From assembly GCA_963995505.1 (NCBI GenBank), contig OZ023186.1, positions 11,167,570 through 11,231,569 on the forward strand: a stretch of 64,000 nt of DNA, given 5' to 3'. Origin of the DNA: Hypericum androsaemum. Lineage: Eukaryota; Streptophyta; Magnoliopsida; Malpighiales; Hypericaceae. The translations under genes were made by a program, and so were the position numbers. This document shows, piece by piece, positions 8,357-20,300 of the stretch (its first letter is position 1; each line of letters opens with the position of its first letter). Under the pieces are notes generated by a model. It saw nothing but the letters and a program-made list of their open reading frames with translations, did no database searches and had not been told where the DNA came from.

Positions 8357-11300
8357 ATGGTTTTGTCATCATCATCCTATATTCCCAAGTAATTTGATCT
8401 TCCTTCCCTTTTAATCTCTTGTTGGGTCTTTCGTAATTATGGTCCACTTTCCTAATCTAATCTATTGTTTCTGGCCGGGAAGAATTTCGTGTGTTCCCCT
8501 GCAGTTTGGAGCTGGCTTTAACAATGCCAGCACTTGCCCTGCCTCGTTGCCTCTTCCTTGTTCGTCATCCTACCCGCGGAAGTTCCGGGTCTCCTGCTCC
8601 TCCTCTTATGGTACACTGTCTGTTGCCCATCTCCTGTTTTCCTTGTGATTATAAGGGAAGTAGTCAAAGATTGCTTCTTGCGGGTTCACGATATTGGTGC
8701 GAATTTTGATGCTACTCTGTGTGCTTAGCGGGTGAGGGCAAACGGGGGTCGAAATGTTGTGATGTAATGGCCGAAAATTGGTATCTGTTTTGCAGTGTCG
8801 TCGTTAAAATGTTGGTCTACTAGGGTGATTTACGTGTTGCGGCCGAATGGTGCAATATGATGCTTTGTGTTTGCTTAGAGTCCGAGAAAGTTATTGTGCA
8901 TTACTCGGAATAAGGGTTATGTCTTGTTTGCACTACCGTGCTACTGGCTGTCACTTGCCTCCCAAATTTTTAAGGGAGTAATTCATCATCTCTAGAGATG
9001 CTGTCTTCCACAGTACACACTTTTTTTTTTAATTTCAGAGGCGAAAGGAGCGAACACCATTGCAGGAAACAATTGCATTTTAGCAGTCGCTGTCTGAATC
9101 ATAGCTTACTAACCCGAGGGAACTTTCTTCCTTTCTTGTTGAAGTTGATCCATGGAAGTGTTAATCCAAATCTAGCAGAAGCAACACGTGAATGCATCGA
9201 TGCAGAGGCACTTAGGTTAAGAGACGCTCACTCAAGAGTGTTCTGTGGAAGACATCATCTCCAGAACTGCTGGATTACTGGCTTAAACATTTGGGAGGCA
9301 AGTTGAGAGCCAGTGGCATGGTAGTGAAAACAAGACATAACCCTGATTCTCGTGATTGTGAGTTCAAGTAATTTAGGCTTCTACAAACATATAAGGAGTA
9401 TGAATGGATATTGCGTAGTGTGGTGGGTTCGTTGGATAGAATGAACTACTTTAGTTTATTTTACGGTACAGTTGTTCGAAACTAAGTTACTGCTACCATT
9501 TGCACAAGCGATGCAACTGATACAAACTGAACAACTCCAGTCCTCTGTCGGAAAGGTTGGGGAACGATGTGCAACTGCTTTATCTTGTTTTCTTACATGG
9601 AAGAACTTTTTGTTCAAGTCATCGCATACAAATTCATTTCAGAATCGTGAGGATCACTTGGGAATTAAAACAACTGCAAGATGGGTGTTGATTTGGAATT
9701 ATTCATCTTCCTTTAGTTTGAATCTAGTGCTTCATTATGAGCAATTAAACTGAGAGCTGTGGCTTGAATTATTAGGAATTCTGATTGTCTGGAAGTTCAT
9801 AGCCCATCATTGACATCGATTTCTCTATGCGGATAACTCAACTTGTCGTCTATTATAATGTATGAGCTAATATGGTCGTTCTATTTTTTTTATCGACACG
9901 TAATAACTGATTGTTTTCTCTAAATAATCTGTTGCTTGATGCCTGGTTCTGTTATCCACGGAAATATTATTTAGATCCTCTACTGGTCAAGGCTGCCAGA
10001 GGAGAACCTGTAAGTAGGCCTCCAGCATGGATGATGCGCCAAGCAGGGAGGTATATGGCTGTTTACAGAAAGCTTGCGGAGAAACACCCATCCTTCAGAG
10101 AGAGGTCAGAGACGACCGATCTGATTGTGGAAATCTCTTTGCAACCGTGGAATGCATTCAGACCAGATGGTGTTATTATCTTCTCAGACATCCTCACACC
10201 TTTACCAGCATTTGGTGTTCCTTTTGACATAGAGGAGGTGAGAGGACCTGTCATTCAGTCTCCAATTCGATCAGAAGAAGATCTGAAGGCACTGCACCCT
10301 ATTGAACTAGACAAACTTGAATTTGTGGCGGACTCTCTTAAAATTCTACGTCGTGAGGTAAATTTCATACTAAATTATTGGCATCTTCAAGCAGCCTTAA
10401 TTGTGGCAGAATTTTGACTAGTGGAAACTTGGTTCTCTAAGCTGCTGTCCCACTGATGATACACAGGTTGAGGGAAAGGCTGCTGTTCTTGGTTTTGTTG
10501 GAGCACCTTGGACCATTGCGACATATATAGTTGAAGGGGGTACAACTCGCACATACAGCACTATAAAGAGCATGTGCCATACAGCGCCGAATGTACTAAG
10601 GGCTCTTCTTTCTCATTTGACACAGGCAATATCTGATTACATAGTATTCCAAGTGGAATCTGGGGCCCATTGTATACAAATATTTGATTCATGGGGTGGA
10701 CAGCTACCACCCCACATGTGGGAGAGTTGGTCAAAGCCCTATATTGAAGAGGTAAGTTTTACTGGTATAGTATCTAAACCTGCTTAAAATAAATTTTGAT
10801 TCGTGTCATTGGGGTCCCGGCTTTTCATTTTTTTGGGAAAGAATTATTTACTGTAATCTAAGCTCTGAGGAGGTCTGCATCTAACAGTTTTATTTTACCG
10901 AAATGAGAGGGAAGCATGCCATAGTTTTCTGGGATGTTACATTGGCCTTCTTTGCGCTCTTGTAGCCTTTCCACTTTGCTGCAAATGACGCTGTTCTTGC
11001 TTTGTACGTAGTTTGTCGGATGGCAAAATAAAATAGACTAATCACTAGTGTCTCCTCTCACGCTAACGATGTGTGTGCATGATGGGATTCAGATTGTTTC
11101 CACAGTAAGACGTAGATGCCCTCTAACACCTCTTGTCCTCTATATCAACGGGAACGGTGGCCTTCTCGAACGTATGAAAGGAATTGGAGTTGATGTGATT
11201 GGACTCGACTGGACCGTGGATATGGCTGAAGGAAGGAAGCGACTGGGCAGTGGGATTAGTGTGCAGGGGAATGTAGATCCTGCATGCTTGTTTTCGCCTC

Positions 11301-11612
11301 TTCACGTGGTGGCTGATGAGATCCATAGGTTGGTTTACTATGATAAGCCATAAGTGTATTCTGTAATCTCGAATTCAAGTTTCCGTTGATGAATTTGCAT
11401 CCTTACTGATAGTTGCTGTTGTTTTTCCTTTGTATTATTTCAGAGTGGTGAAGAGCGCTGGACCACGGGGGCACATCCTTAACCTTGGACATGGTGTTCT
11501 TGTTGGGACACCCGAAGAAGCTGTTTCGCATTTTTTCGAAGTTGCAAGAAGCTTGAAGTTTGATGTACCTTTTCAAGATCAAGAGCTGGAAGCACCAAAC
11601 ATGCTAGTTTAA
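8357..11612 (+). CDS. HEME1: Uroporphyrinogen decarboxylase, plastid, multi-exon
   Basis: Converts uroporphyrinogen III to coproporphyrinogen III, the shared step for heme and chlorophyll, in the plastid stroma. Coding exons with GT/AG borders are first exon to 8610, then 9975-10357, 10467-10751, 11093-11328 and 11444-11612 (TAA); phases join exactly. Starting at 8439 gives 414 codons. Alternatively 8357-8388 spliced to 8483-8610 is also in frame (410 codons), starts at the first AUG in better context, and gives a Ser-rich transit-peptide start; I slightly prefer it. Using 414-residue numbering: [13 protein letters not shown] (73-85) carries the substrate arginines (R79, R83), D129 in FSDIL is the catalytic Asp, [17 protein letters not shown] (194-210) has the conserved Tyr205, and GHGV has His375. 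Nothing essential is missing. The assignment to HEME1 rather than HEME2 rests on similarity by eye and the PNGase A neighbour. Confidence 0.93.
8913..9344. repeat. Long imperfect inverted repeat inside UROD intron 1
   Basis: The left arm (8913-9021) reads AGGGTTATGTCTTGTTTGCA... and ends near ATGCTGTCTTCCACAG. The right arm (9236-9344) is its reverse complement with roughly four in five bases matching and very few gaps. The loop is about 215 bp. As RNA from the intron this would fold into a hairpin of about 105 bp. It could be a MITE with long inverted ends, a duplicated and inverted segment, or a small-RNA-producing hairpin. I found no clear target-site duplication. Confidence 0.8.
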
Positions 11613-12414
11613 GTAGCAGTTAGTTTGGGAAACCATCTTCATATTCAGAGTTGCTTTATTTGGTTGTATGAGCAGAGGAACCGATTGTATCTACACATTT
11701 AAAAGCTTGTCGAGTCGCTTGATCTGTCTTGCTTCGTCAATCTCGTGGTTACGATGTTGAACTTCTTATTAGATAGACACAGTTCGAGATTAGTCCCATA
11801 TAATCCAAATATATAAGAAATGTAAAACAGTACCAACTTCAATAATAACTAAACTAAATATTATAGGAGACCGGTTCATTGCAAGCTAATTCACACCGGA
11901 GGCCGAGAGATAAAGGCGATAAAACTTGCAATTAAGTTGGTCCAGAGTAACTACACCAACCTAGAAGCGCAGATCCACTCGCATCGCAGTGGCCAAGTTG
12001 TTTCGATAGATTGGAACGTGAAGAATAAAGTTATTCTACCTAAGCTTCCCCTTGCTCCTTTGAATAGGTGTAGACTAGGATTCACTTTTAGGACGACATA
12101 CCAAGTGCCTAAAGTTGAAATCCATTGAGCAGCTTTGACGCATTCCCTAAGCATCTTTCGTCCTTTTCTATATGACAAGGACATGCAAGTTATTGGATTC
12201 GACGATGTCTAGATTATGTACATCCAGTCGGTTACTTCGTCCAACACCGGAGCTTTGGTCACTTTTTGTATAATGGCTTTCTAACTTAATATGTATAAGA
12301 AGTATGAGATTTATCTTTCAAAGAGAAGGTAGGAGCCCTCTTAGCAGAAACTCACTGGTCAATGATAGCATCTTCTTCAATAGGACGTCTCATTAGAAGT
12401 ACCATATTATCATA
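11613..12414. other. UROD 3' flank, no further gene
   Basis: The first ~100 bp are likely the UROD 3' UTR. Short open frames at 11937-12184 on both strands have no recognisable family and no codon continuity, so I do not call them. Confidence 0.4.
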
Positions 12415-14611
12415 TGTTGTGTATATTTACATTATTATACATTTTTGTCATTTAGTCTATTTTGTCATCTAGCTTATTTTGTCAATTAGTCACTTAACTG
12501 GTTAGTTGTTACCACATTAGAAATAGTAGCTCTTGAAAGTTGCTTGAACTAATATAAATAAGTGTCTTTTGAGATACTAATCAAGCTCAAATTTGCTTGG
12601 GAAACCAATATAAATTTAATTAGTTCAATTCTTTTGTATGTGTATGTGTGTGTATATATATATATGGGAAAATTGTTCTCAGGTCCCTGTAGTTTGACGA
12701 ATTTACCAGTAGGATCCTTATTTTTTTGAAACCTCTCTTTTCGTCCTCCAAGTTTCGTAAAATAGTACTCTCACGTCCCTGGTTCCGGTATAGGAAAATA
12801 ATTCCGGCGAGAAGACCTGAGAAATGACCAAATTGCCCTTCTATAAAAAAATAACCTTCTTTAACCTTTAGCTAACATCAAGAACACTGAACACCAAATT
12901 AAACAACTAAAAATAAAAAATACCAACTAAAAATCAAGAACACCTAATTAACTAAACACTTACCCCATCCAATTAAACACCAAACAATATCTAATTAATT
13001 AAACAAAGCCAATACAAAAATGCAACAGAAAGGGAGAAGGACGGAGGGTCAAATTATGCCATGTTCAAAAGCTTCTTCGTCCCTTCCTCCCTCCTCCCGG
13101 CCACGTGGCCCCGCCTCTGCCATTTTTGGTTCTCGGGTTCTGGGTATCTGGGTATCGGTGCAGGACGACGACGATGCTAACTTTCTCATGCCCTCGTCTT
13201 CGTCGGCGGTGGTCCTGGTCTTCGTCATGCCCTCTTCTTCGTCGACGGTGGTCCTAGTCTTCATCACGCCCTCGTCTTCTGTCTTTGCCATCGTCTACCA
13301 CTCTGTCGTCATTGAATTAGTATATCGAACTCGCTTTCTGCCCCCCCCCCCCCCCGGGCTCTTTCCCCAATTAAATCAAAAGTTTTTGAGGTGTTTTTTT
13401 GAACATAAAGAAATAAAGAAGCTATTGCAATTGCCGGAAATACCAAACCCACTAAAGGCACAAAAATAGAGGGTAAATTATTAAGAATTGTCATAGAATC
13501 GGCACCTCGCATTATTTAATATGTGGAACTCTTTATTATTTCTTTTTTTTTCAAAATTTCTACTCCTCCTCGTCTTTGGACTTTTTCCTAGGGCATGGAA
13601 TTTCATCTTCATCATTGTCATTGGGCTCCTCGGAGGTTAAGGGACGGTGATATTTTGGGTCGGAGGCAGGGAAGTCGGTTGGGTGTTGGAGTTGTGGTTT
13701 GATTAATGGATCTTTGATTTTTCAATACCCAAGTGAGGTTTGATTTTTGGGGTTGTGGAGGAGATGTGGTTAATTTTGTTCTTTCTTTAATTGATTACTT
13801 TTGGTTGTTTAATTTGTTTAATTTTTTGGGTTTGAGTTGTTGTTCTTGGTGTTTATTTTTGGGTTTGGGTTGGTGTTCTAAGATTGAAGAAGATGATTTT
13901 TTTTGTTTTTTTTACTGGAGGCAATTTGGTCCTTACAGGTAAAATTTTTTCGGAGTTATTTTCCAGTACTGGAGGCTATTTTATGAAACTTGGAGGATGA
14001 AAAGAGTTAATTCAGAAAAACAAGGACCCTACTGGTGATTTCGTCAAACTACAGGGACCTGAGGTAATTTGTCTATATATATATAAATAAGAAAGAAAGA
14101 AAAGACAGAAAGAAGTAAATAAATCAAAGAGTAGGGAGAAGGAAGTATTGGGATCGGATGAGAGCCGAACTCGTCCCTAAAAAAATAGTTCAAAATTTTA
14201 AGTGAAAATGCGCCTCTTCATGAGTTGCTGCCATTGGAACCAACAGTGTCCGGCGCCAGGAAAGAGTTGCCACCCTTCGGTGCAACGACTCCTTTCAGAG
14301 AATTGTGCCACCTTTCGAACACGACTCTTGAATATCTATAAATACTCATATAAGTTCGAGGGCAAAGACATACAAAACCAGAGACTTTCTTTCCCATATT
14401 TTCTTCCTTCCTTTCCGAGTTTTCAACTTGCGAGTTCTTGCTTCAAGAAATTTGTCAAGAGTGTAACTTGCGAAGTTTGAGTGTTATATATTTTGTATCC
14501 TGGACGGTTAATTCTTTGAGACCATTTACACATAGTTGGAGAAATTAATACCTTTAAAGATAGCATCATTTTTCGGTGTGCCTAACCTATCTTTAACTCC
14601 ATTACCCCACA
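12415..14611 (+). repeat. Left (5') copia LTR, split by a nested Mutator-like element
   Basis: Without the nested 12666-14073 insert and its duplicated TA stretch the LTR is about 780 bp, comparable to the right copy (726 bp). The part after the insert (14083-14611) aligns with 17636-18108 through shared blocks such as TATCTATAAATACTCA and TTAATACCTTTAA. The two copies differ by many substitutions and small indels, so the insertion is old. Confidence 0.85.
12666..14073. mobile_element. Mutator-like element nested in the copia LTR
   Basis: The ends form inverted repeats of about 110 bp: CAGGTCCCTGTAGTTTGACG at 12681 onward and its reverse complement at the right end, followed inward by a shared 'CATCCTCCAAGTTTC' block. 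Both flanks are TATATATAT (12657-12665 and 14074-14082), compatible with a 9-bp duplication, but the site is simple sequence and so weak evidence. The core has a GC-rich coding-like patch (about 13050-13300), a short tandem 'CCCTCGTCTTCGTCG' repeat and a poly-C run at about 13341-13357. No transposase is present. Confidence 0.78.
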
Positions 14612-14645
14612 AGAAGTAGAGAATAAAATTTATAGAGGTGAATAT

Positions 14646-16855
14646 TTGTCTAACAAATTTATATCATTTTGTTCGCAAAATAAAATTGTTAGAGAATTTT
14701 CAGCCCCTAATTCTCCACCACAAAATGGAGTAGCCGAAAAGAAACATCGATTCTTAATGGAAATAATTAGTGCGATACTTATACACTCTAAGCTACCAAT
14801 GAGTTATTGGGAAGAGGCACTATTGAGTTCTTGTTACATTAGTAACAAGATAGTTAACAAAAAAAATGAAAACTCAATATGAATTATTTATTGGGCATAA
14901 GCCTAGTATTAAATATTTGCGAGTATAGGGTTGTATTGCGTACGTGTTGGACGCTACTCTTAAAAGGTCGAAACTTGGTAGTAAAGCAATAAAATCAGTT
15001 TTTATTGATTATTCTGCTATGAGTAAAGCATATAGATTGCTTAGACTTCGTGATAATACAGTGTTTGAAGTTGGTCATGCTATATTTTATGAACATTTGA
15101 ATATTAGAGATGTTGATAAGGTAGAATTGAATAATGATTTATTTAGTAAACTTGCTATTGATGAGCATGCATCTACAAATAAAATTGAGAATGATGAGAA
15201 TTTAGATGAGACAGAGAATGATGAAATAATCGAATTAAGGAGGAGCAAGATACATAGAATTGAAAATTTTTTTGGTCCTGATATGTTGACGTACATGTTG
15301 GAAGAGGATCCAAAAACTTTTCAAGAAGCTATGCCACAATTAGATTCTGATATGTGGAAAAGTGCCATGGATGATAAAATCAAGTCCATACTTGACAATT
15401 AAACTTGGACTCTAGTTGATTTACCCCTTATGACTAAACCTCTCGGCTGCAAGTAGATTTTGAAAAAGAAACTCAAAACTGATGGTACCATTGATAAGTA
15501 CAAAGCGAGATTAGTAGCCAAAGGTTATAGCCAAAAGGAAAAAATTGATTATTTTGAGACATTTTCTCCCGTTTCAAAATTCACATTTATAAGAACCATG
15601 TTTGCAATTGCATCTATTTATGGATTGAAGGTTCATCAAATGGATGTCAAAACATCGTTCTTAAATGGAGACTTGAATGAGGAGATTTATTTGCATCAAC
15701 CGGAAGGTTATGTTGTTAAGGGTGAAGAACATAAAGTATGCAAATTATACAAGTCTCTTTACGTGCTTAAACAAGCACCAAGGCAATTGGTACAAAAAGT
15801 TTAAGCAAGAGATTAAAAGGTTTGGATTTAAGAGTAGCAAAGTAGAAAGCTGTGTTTTTACAAAAGTTACTCTAGAATATAAAGTGTTAGTGACTTTATA
15901 CGTTGATGACTTGCTTATCTTTGGTTCGGAGATGAAATGTGTAAATAAAATCAAAGATTTCTTAATGCAAGTTTTTGACATCAAGGACTTAGGTCCCGTG
16001 GATGTCATCTTGGGTGTCAAAGTACTCAAAAGGGGTAGAACTTATATTCTAACACAATCTCACTACAAGAGAACGTGTTGAAGAAGTTTGATTACTTTGA
16101 TGAACCGGACAATACAAGTCCCATAAATCCAAACGTAAAATTAGTTCCTAACAAAGGAGAAGTTGTAAATCAAGAAAAATATGCCAAAATAATCTGAAGT
16201 ATTATTTATGTGGTGAATCGCACAAGACCCGATCTTGCGTGTTCTATTGGCATATTGAGTAGATTTACTAGTAACCCAAGTGAAGAACACTAGAAGGAAC
16301 TATAACGAGTACTAAGATACTTGAAATCAACAAGAAATTATAGTTTGTATTATAAATACAACTCATCCATATTTGAATGCTTTAGTGATGCAAATTGGGC
16401 ATCGGATGCATATGACTCTAAATCTACTAGTGGATGGTTATTTACTGTTGGAGGTGCCATAGTTTCTTGGGCGTCGAAAAAGAAAAGTTGTGTTGCTTTA
16501 TTTTCTATGAAATCTGAATTTATAGCCATGTCTATGGCAAGCAAGAAACTTATGTGGTTTAAAAGATTCCTAAGAACGATTCTTTTTATAGAACAAAAGA
16601 AGGTCCTATAACTTTGTATTGTGACAATTAAGCTGCCATTCACAATGCAAAGAATGAGAGAATATCGAACCATAGCAAATACATAACTATGCGATATAAT
16701 CATATTAGAAGTATGGTTAAAAAGGGAAAGATAATCCTTGAGTATCTTCTGACAGATCAAATGCTAGCAGACCCATTAACAAAGTCATTATCAAGAGATA
16801 AGATCAAAAAGGTCATGCGAGGTATGGAGCTATTACCGATAGAATCAATGTCTTG
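14646..16855 (+). pseudogene. Copia pol remnant (integrase end, RT, RNase H)
   Basis: Consecutive + strand frames give, in order: an integrase core end with the NGVAEKKHRF segment (14646-14882), a linker with an acidic stretch (14944-15402), reverse transcriptase with VAKGYSQKEKIDYFETFSPV and VHQMDVKTSFLNGDLNEEIY (15460-15804), the catalytic YVDDLL (about 15900) in the next frame, and RNase H with CFSDANWASD and STSGWLF (16321-16611), ending near 16855 with an ADPLTK-type tail. Several stops and at least three frameshifts (about 14880, 15795, 16075) break it, so it is not functional. Confidence 0.88.
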
Positions 16856-17382
16856 ATTGAAACCAACTCTATCTTAGGGTACAAGTTATTTACTTGGCAC
16901 CTTATGTATGAGAGTTAAAAAGGTAATTCAATATTAGACATTGGCGAAATAGAAACTTGGATACATTTCAAAGTGCATAACTTGAAAATTGTGGGGGTGA
17001 TACTATTTCGAAAGCCATATATCTGACCTATGCACTTCTGTTTACCACAATAAGTAGATGTTGGATTATAAATCCTCAATAGATTTATAGCACGTTGTAG
17101 AATGCATTGTGGACATTCTCGATAAGTCTACCTATACAAGTAGAGAAGTGAGAGGCCGCTTCTTAGGGATTATCTCTGTAAAATTCTAGAGTACTTGTGA
17201 ACACTAGGATTCAGCATAAGGCCCAATTCAAAGATACTGCCAAAAATAAAGAAGCAAGAAATCATACGCGACGAGAATATGTTTCCTTAGTGTTGCACAT
17301 TTAACCATAAGTTAAAAGCTTAGTCCACTTCATGGTTATTCATTGAGTAATGCAAGTTGTATAATATAAATAAGTGGGAGAT

Positions 17383-18108
17383 TGTTGTGTATATTTATAT
17401 TATTATATATTTTTGTCATTTAGTCTATTTTGTCATCTAGCTTATTTTATCAATTAGTCATTTAGCTTATTACCATATTAAAAATAGAAGGTCTTGAAGT
17501 TTGCTTAAACTAGTATAAATAAATGTGTCTTTTGGGATATTAATCAAGCTCAAATTGGCTTCCATCCATTATGGAGAGAAATCAATAGAAGTTTAATTAG
17601 TTCAATTCTTTTATATATATATATATATTTATATATATAAGAAAGAAAGAAAAAACAAAAAAAAGTAAATAAATCAAAGAGTAAGGAGAAGGAAGTATCG
17701 GGATCTTGAGTTGCTGCCATTGGGACCAACGGCTCCTTTGAGTTTGTCCAGCACTAGGAAAGAGTTGCCACCTTTCGGTGCAATGACTCCTTTCAGAGAA
17801 TTGTGCCACCTTTCGAACACGACTTTGAGTATCTATAAATACTCAGATAAGTTCGAGGGCAAAGACATACAAAACCAGAGACTTTCTTTCCCATATTTTC
17901 TTCCTTCTTTTCCGAGTTTTCAACTTGCCAGTTCTTGCTTCAAGAAATTCGTCAAGAGTGTAACTTGCGAATTTAGAGTGTTATAAGTTTTGTATCCTGG
18001 AAGGTTAATTCCTTGAGACCATTTACACCTAGTGGGAGAAATTAATACCTTTAATGATAGCATCGTTCTTCGGTGTGCTTAACCTATCTTTAACTCTATT
18101 ATCCCACA
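17383..18108 (+). repeat. Right (3') copia LTR
   Basis: 726 bp, TG...CA bounded, homologous to the left LTR. It contains the same TA-rich microsatellite at 17611-17640 in which the Mutator-like element sits in the other copy. Confidence 0.85.
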
Positions 18109-19387
18109 AATATACGATATCATAAACCCCTTCTTTTATCATTTTCACAATCTTTAACTTTATTAAGAATGATCATTTTATTTATTATGTGATTTATATC
18201 CAATTTTTTTTATTCGGACTTAAATATTTCAATATTTGGAGACCGATTTAAATACGAATAATACATTTTTCCTATTATTTTTTTGAATAGTGAAGTTACA
18301 AAATACCGGAGAGAACAACTATAACAAGCATATATATTACAATTTCCCAATTAGTAAAATGAAGAGATAGTAAAATGAAGAGGTGTATATGGAAGGAAAG
18401 ATTAGGTAAGAGAATTGTATTCTAGAATGCCTTCAGGCTCGAGCTGGTTGCACCATTATAGGAAAATTTTCATTTTTATACCGGCTGTAATTTACGATTA
18501 TTTTTAGATGTGATCGTACTTAAAAAAAATGACCTTTGAATTTAGTGGTTTACAATATTTTAGCACATAGAAGTAAACAACGTCGTTTTTCTAGTTCTAA
18601 CAATGTGAGCTGTGCAGATTAACAATATCTTATTTATTTATAATTTTTCAAAAATTCCTCCTCTCTCCCCCGTCTCTCCTCCTTGAAAATCAATCCTCCT
18701 TTCATCGACCCCATCTCCTCCTCGTCAATCTTCCAATCACCAAACACATAAAACTTCAATCTTCAACGGCATCGAGCTTCATCCTTCTCATTTCGCAACC
18801 AATCTAAAGAACAATTCTCCAACAAAAATATTAAACCCAGAATTTCAAGCTAGAACCCGAAGAAACCATTTCATTTCACACTAGAACCAATCTAATTACC
18901 TCCAAAATCCAAACAAAAGGCGAACCCCCACTCTACCTAGAGTCAATCGAAGAGTTCGCCACCCAAAAACTCAATTAATCAGGAAACGAACCTCAATCCA
19001 ATAATGACCACAAGAAAAGGAGGGTTGAAAACTAAATTCCAGAATAAGGATAATCTAGACTCAGCTCGACAAAGCACAAACCCAATTGGCACACAAAATT
19101 AGCCCACGTGGCCTCTTTCCAAATTGCGACACCAGTCCAGTCCAGCCCGACCAAACCACAAAATTTTCAGTTTAACTATACATGGTTAACAACCCATTTA
19201 ATTGTAACATATTTTTTTTAATGGTGAAAATAAACAAAAAAAATAAAAGAAATGGATTTGGAGTTAATGTTGGAAATTAAGTTGCGTTTTTATCCTCTAA
19301 CTCCAAAAGTTTTTTTTAAAGCACTTGCAGTTCTCTTACATGGGGAAAACATATGTGTGTGCTGGGAACATTGCTCCATTGTAGAAA
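18109..19387. other. Intergenic DNA, CT-rich patch, no gene
   Basis: No gene is recognised. A pyrimidine-rich stretch occurs at 18650-18780. The rest is AT-rich. Confidence 0.4.
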
Positions 19388-19533
19388 CTAGTAAATACTC
19401 ACGCGCGATGCGAGTGCCGTTATGTTTCAAAATATGCAAACTATATCGTTTATTAATTTTATTTTTTAAGATGTAAATGAATAAGATGTTCTCTTACATA
19501 TTTAATTACACTATCTTTTTTTTTAATTTACCT

Positions 19534-19830
19534 AAGACGCCATAAAAGTTTCTTTGTAAACGACGTTTTTGTAAACGTTCTAACTTTATCAGCAACATCA
19601 CCGATCTTGACTAACATCTTAGTGTACTTGCTTGAAACACCTCTTGAAAGGGCAACGTACAACTGCCCTTGACTGAAGACATGCCCAAACAGATAAATAC
19701 CAGTATTTTCTATTGTTTGTCCTTGTGCTTTATTGATCGTGAATGCTAAACACATACGTATTGGAAACTGCTTCCATATCATCTTAGACGGCGTCTCAAG
19801 ATTCTCTAGTAGGTTCAATGACATCTTCTT
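19534..19830 (-). pseudogene. C-terminal fragment of Helitron PIF1-like helicase
   Basis: The minus frame has FPIRMCLAFTINKAQGQTI followed by YLFGHVFSQGQLYVALSRG and a VLVKIGD-like end. These are the last helicase motifs (V/VI) of the Helitron RepHel protein. Only the final ~90 residues remain; upstream helicase motifs and Rep are missing. Confidence 0.85.
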
Positions 19831-19859
19831 TTCCTCTCTCTTCTTTTCCAATTTTACCC

Positions 19860-20300
19860 ACCAGCCTTGGCCCAAACCAAAATTGACCTCTCCCCCACGT
19901 TCTGGTTCAATCTCCGTCGTCCTGCTCCTCCTCCTCGATGTCAGGTCGGAGGCAAACGCCGTTTCGAATCCAAAAATCCTAATTTTCTCGTTTGACTGTC
20001 CAAATCCAATCGAGCTCAGAGGATGCCTTCCTCGACCCCCCTCTAGTCCGCATACGCTTCTTTCTGCCGCCGAGTAGTACTCGACGTCGGCAGCGGCGAT
20101 CCTCCCTGTCCTCGCTGTCGGCAGGTCCCCAGCTCGTGCTCCGGCTTGTTGTCGGAGTCGCTGAACTTGTCACACTCCGGCGGGGACGCATCAGCGAGGA
20201 TCGTGGGCAGCGACGCATCCTCCTCTCTCTCTCTCTGGTGGAAATGAAGGGAGATTTGGGGATTGACGAAGATGGTCGAAGAACGGGAATGTTTTTTAAG
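19860..20300 (-). other. GC-rich coding-like segment inside the Helitron
   Basis: This stretch has open frames on both strands (19979-20218 and 20043-20384 minus; 19992-20303 plus) and a much higher GC content than the surroundings. I recognise no protein family. A piece of host gene captured by the Helitron is the natural guess, but I cannot name a source. Confidence 0.35.

Larger units (their letters stand above)
12415..18108 (+). mobile_element. Decayed Ty1/copia LTR retrotransposon with internal deletion
   Basis: Both LTRs start TGTTGTGTATATTTA and end CCCACA. The right LTR is preceded by AAGTGGGAGAT, a typical copia polypurine tract. Between them the pol order is copia-type: integrase end, reverse transcriptase, RNase H. 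The primer-binding site, gag, protease and the N-terminal half of integrase are absent; the left LTR (ending 14611) is followed within about 100 bp by integrase C-terminal sequence. I found no convincing 5-bp target duplication. The left LTR was later hit by a Mutator-like element. Confidence 0.88.

Noticed and set aside
11937..12184. Small genes on either strand after UROD
   Set aside because: Two overlapping short frames without recognisable domains; codon usage gives no support for either.
13020..13469. 149-codon frame as a host gene
   Set aside because: Low-complexity Ser/Val sequence in the core of a Mutator-like element, ending in a poly-C-encoded proline run.
12405..18113. Target-site duplication for the copia element
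   Set aside because: Left flank TCATA and right flank AATAT do not match; an 'ATCATA' shared nearby is not adjacent to both ends.
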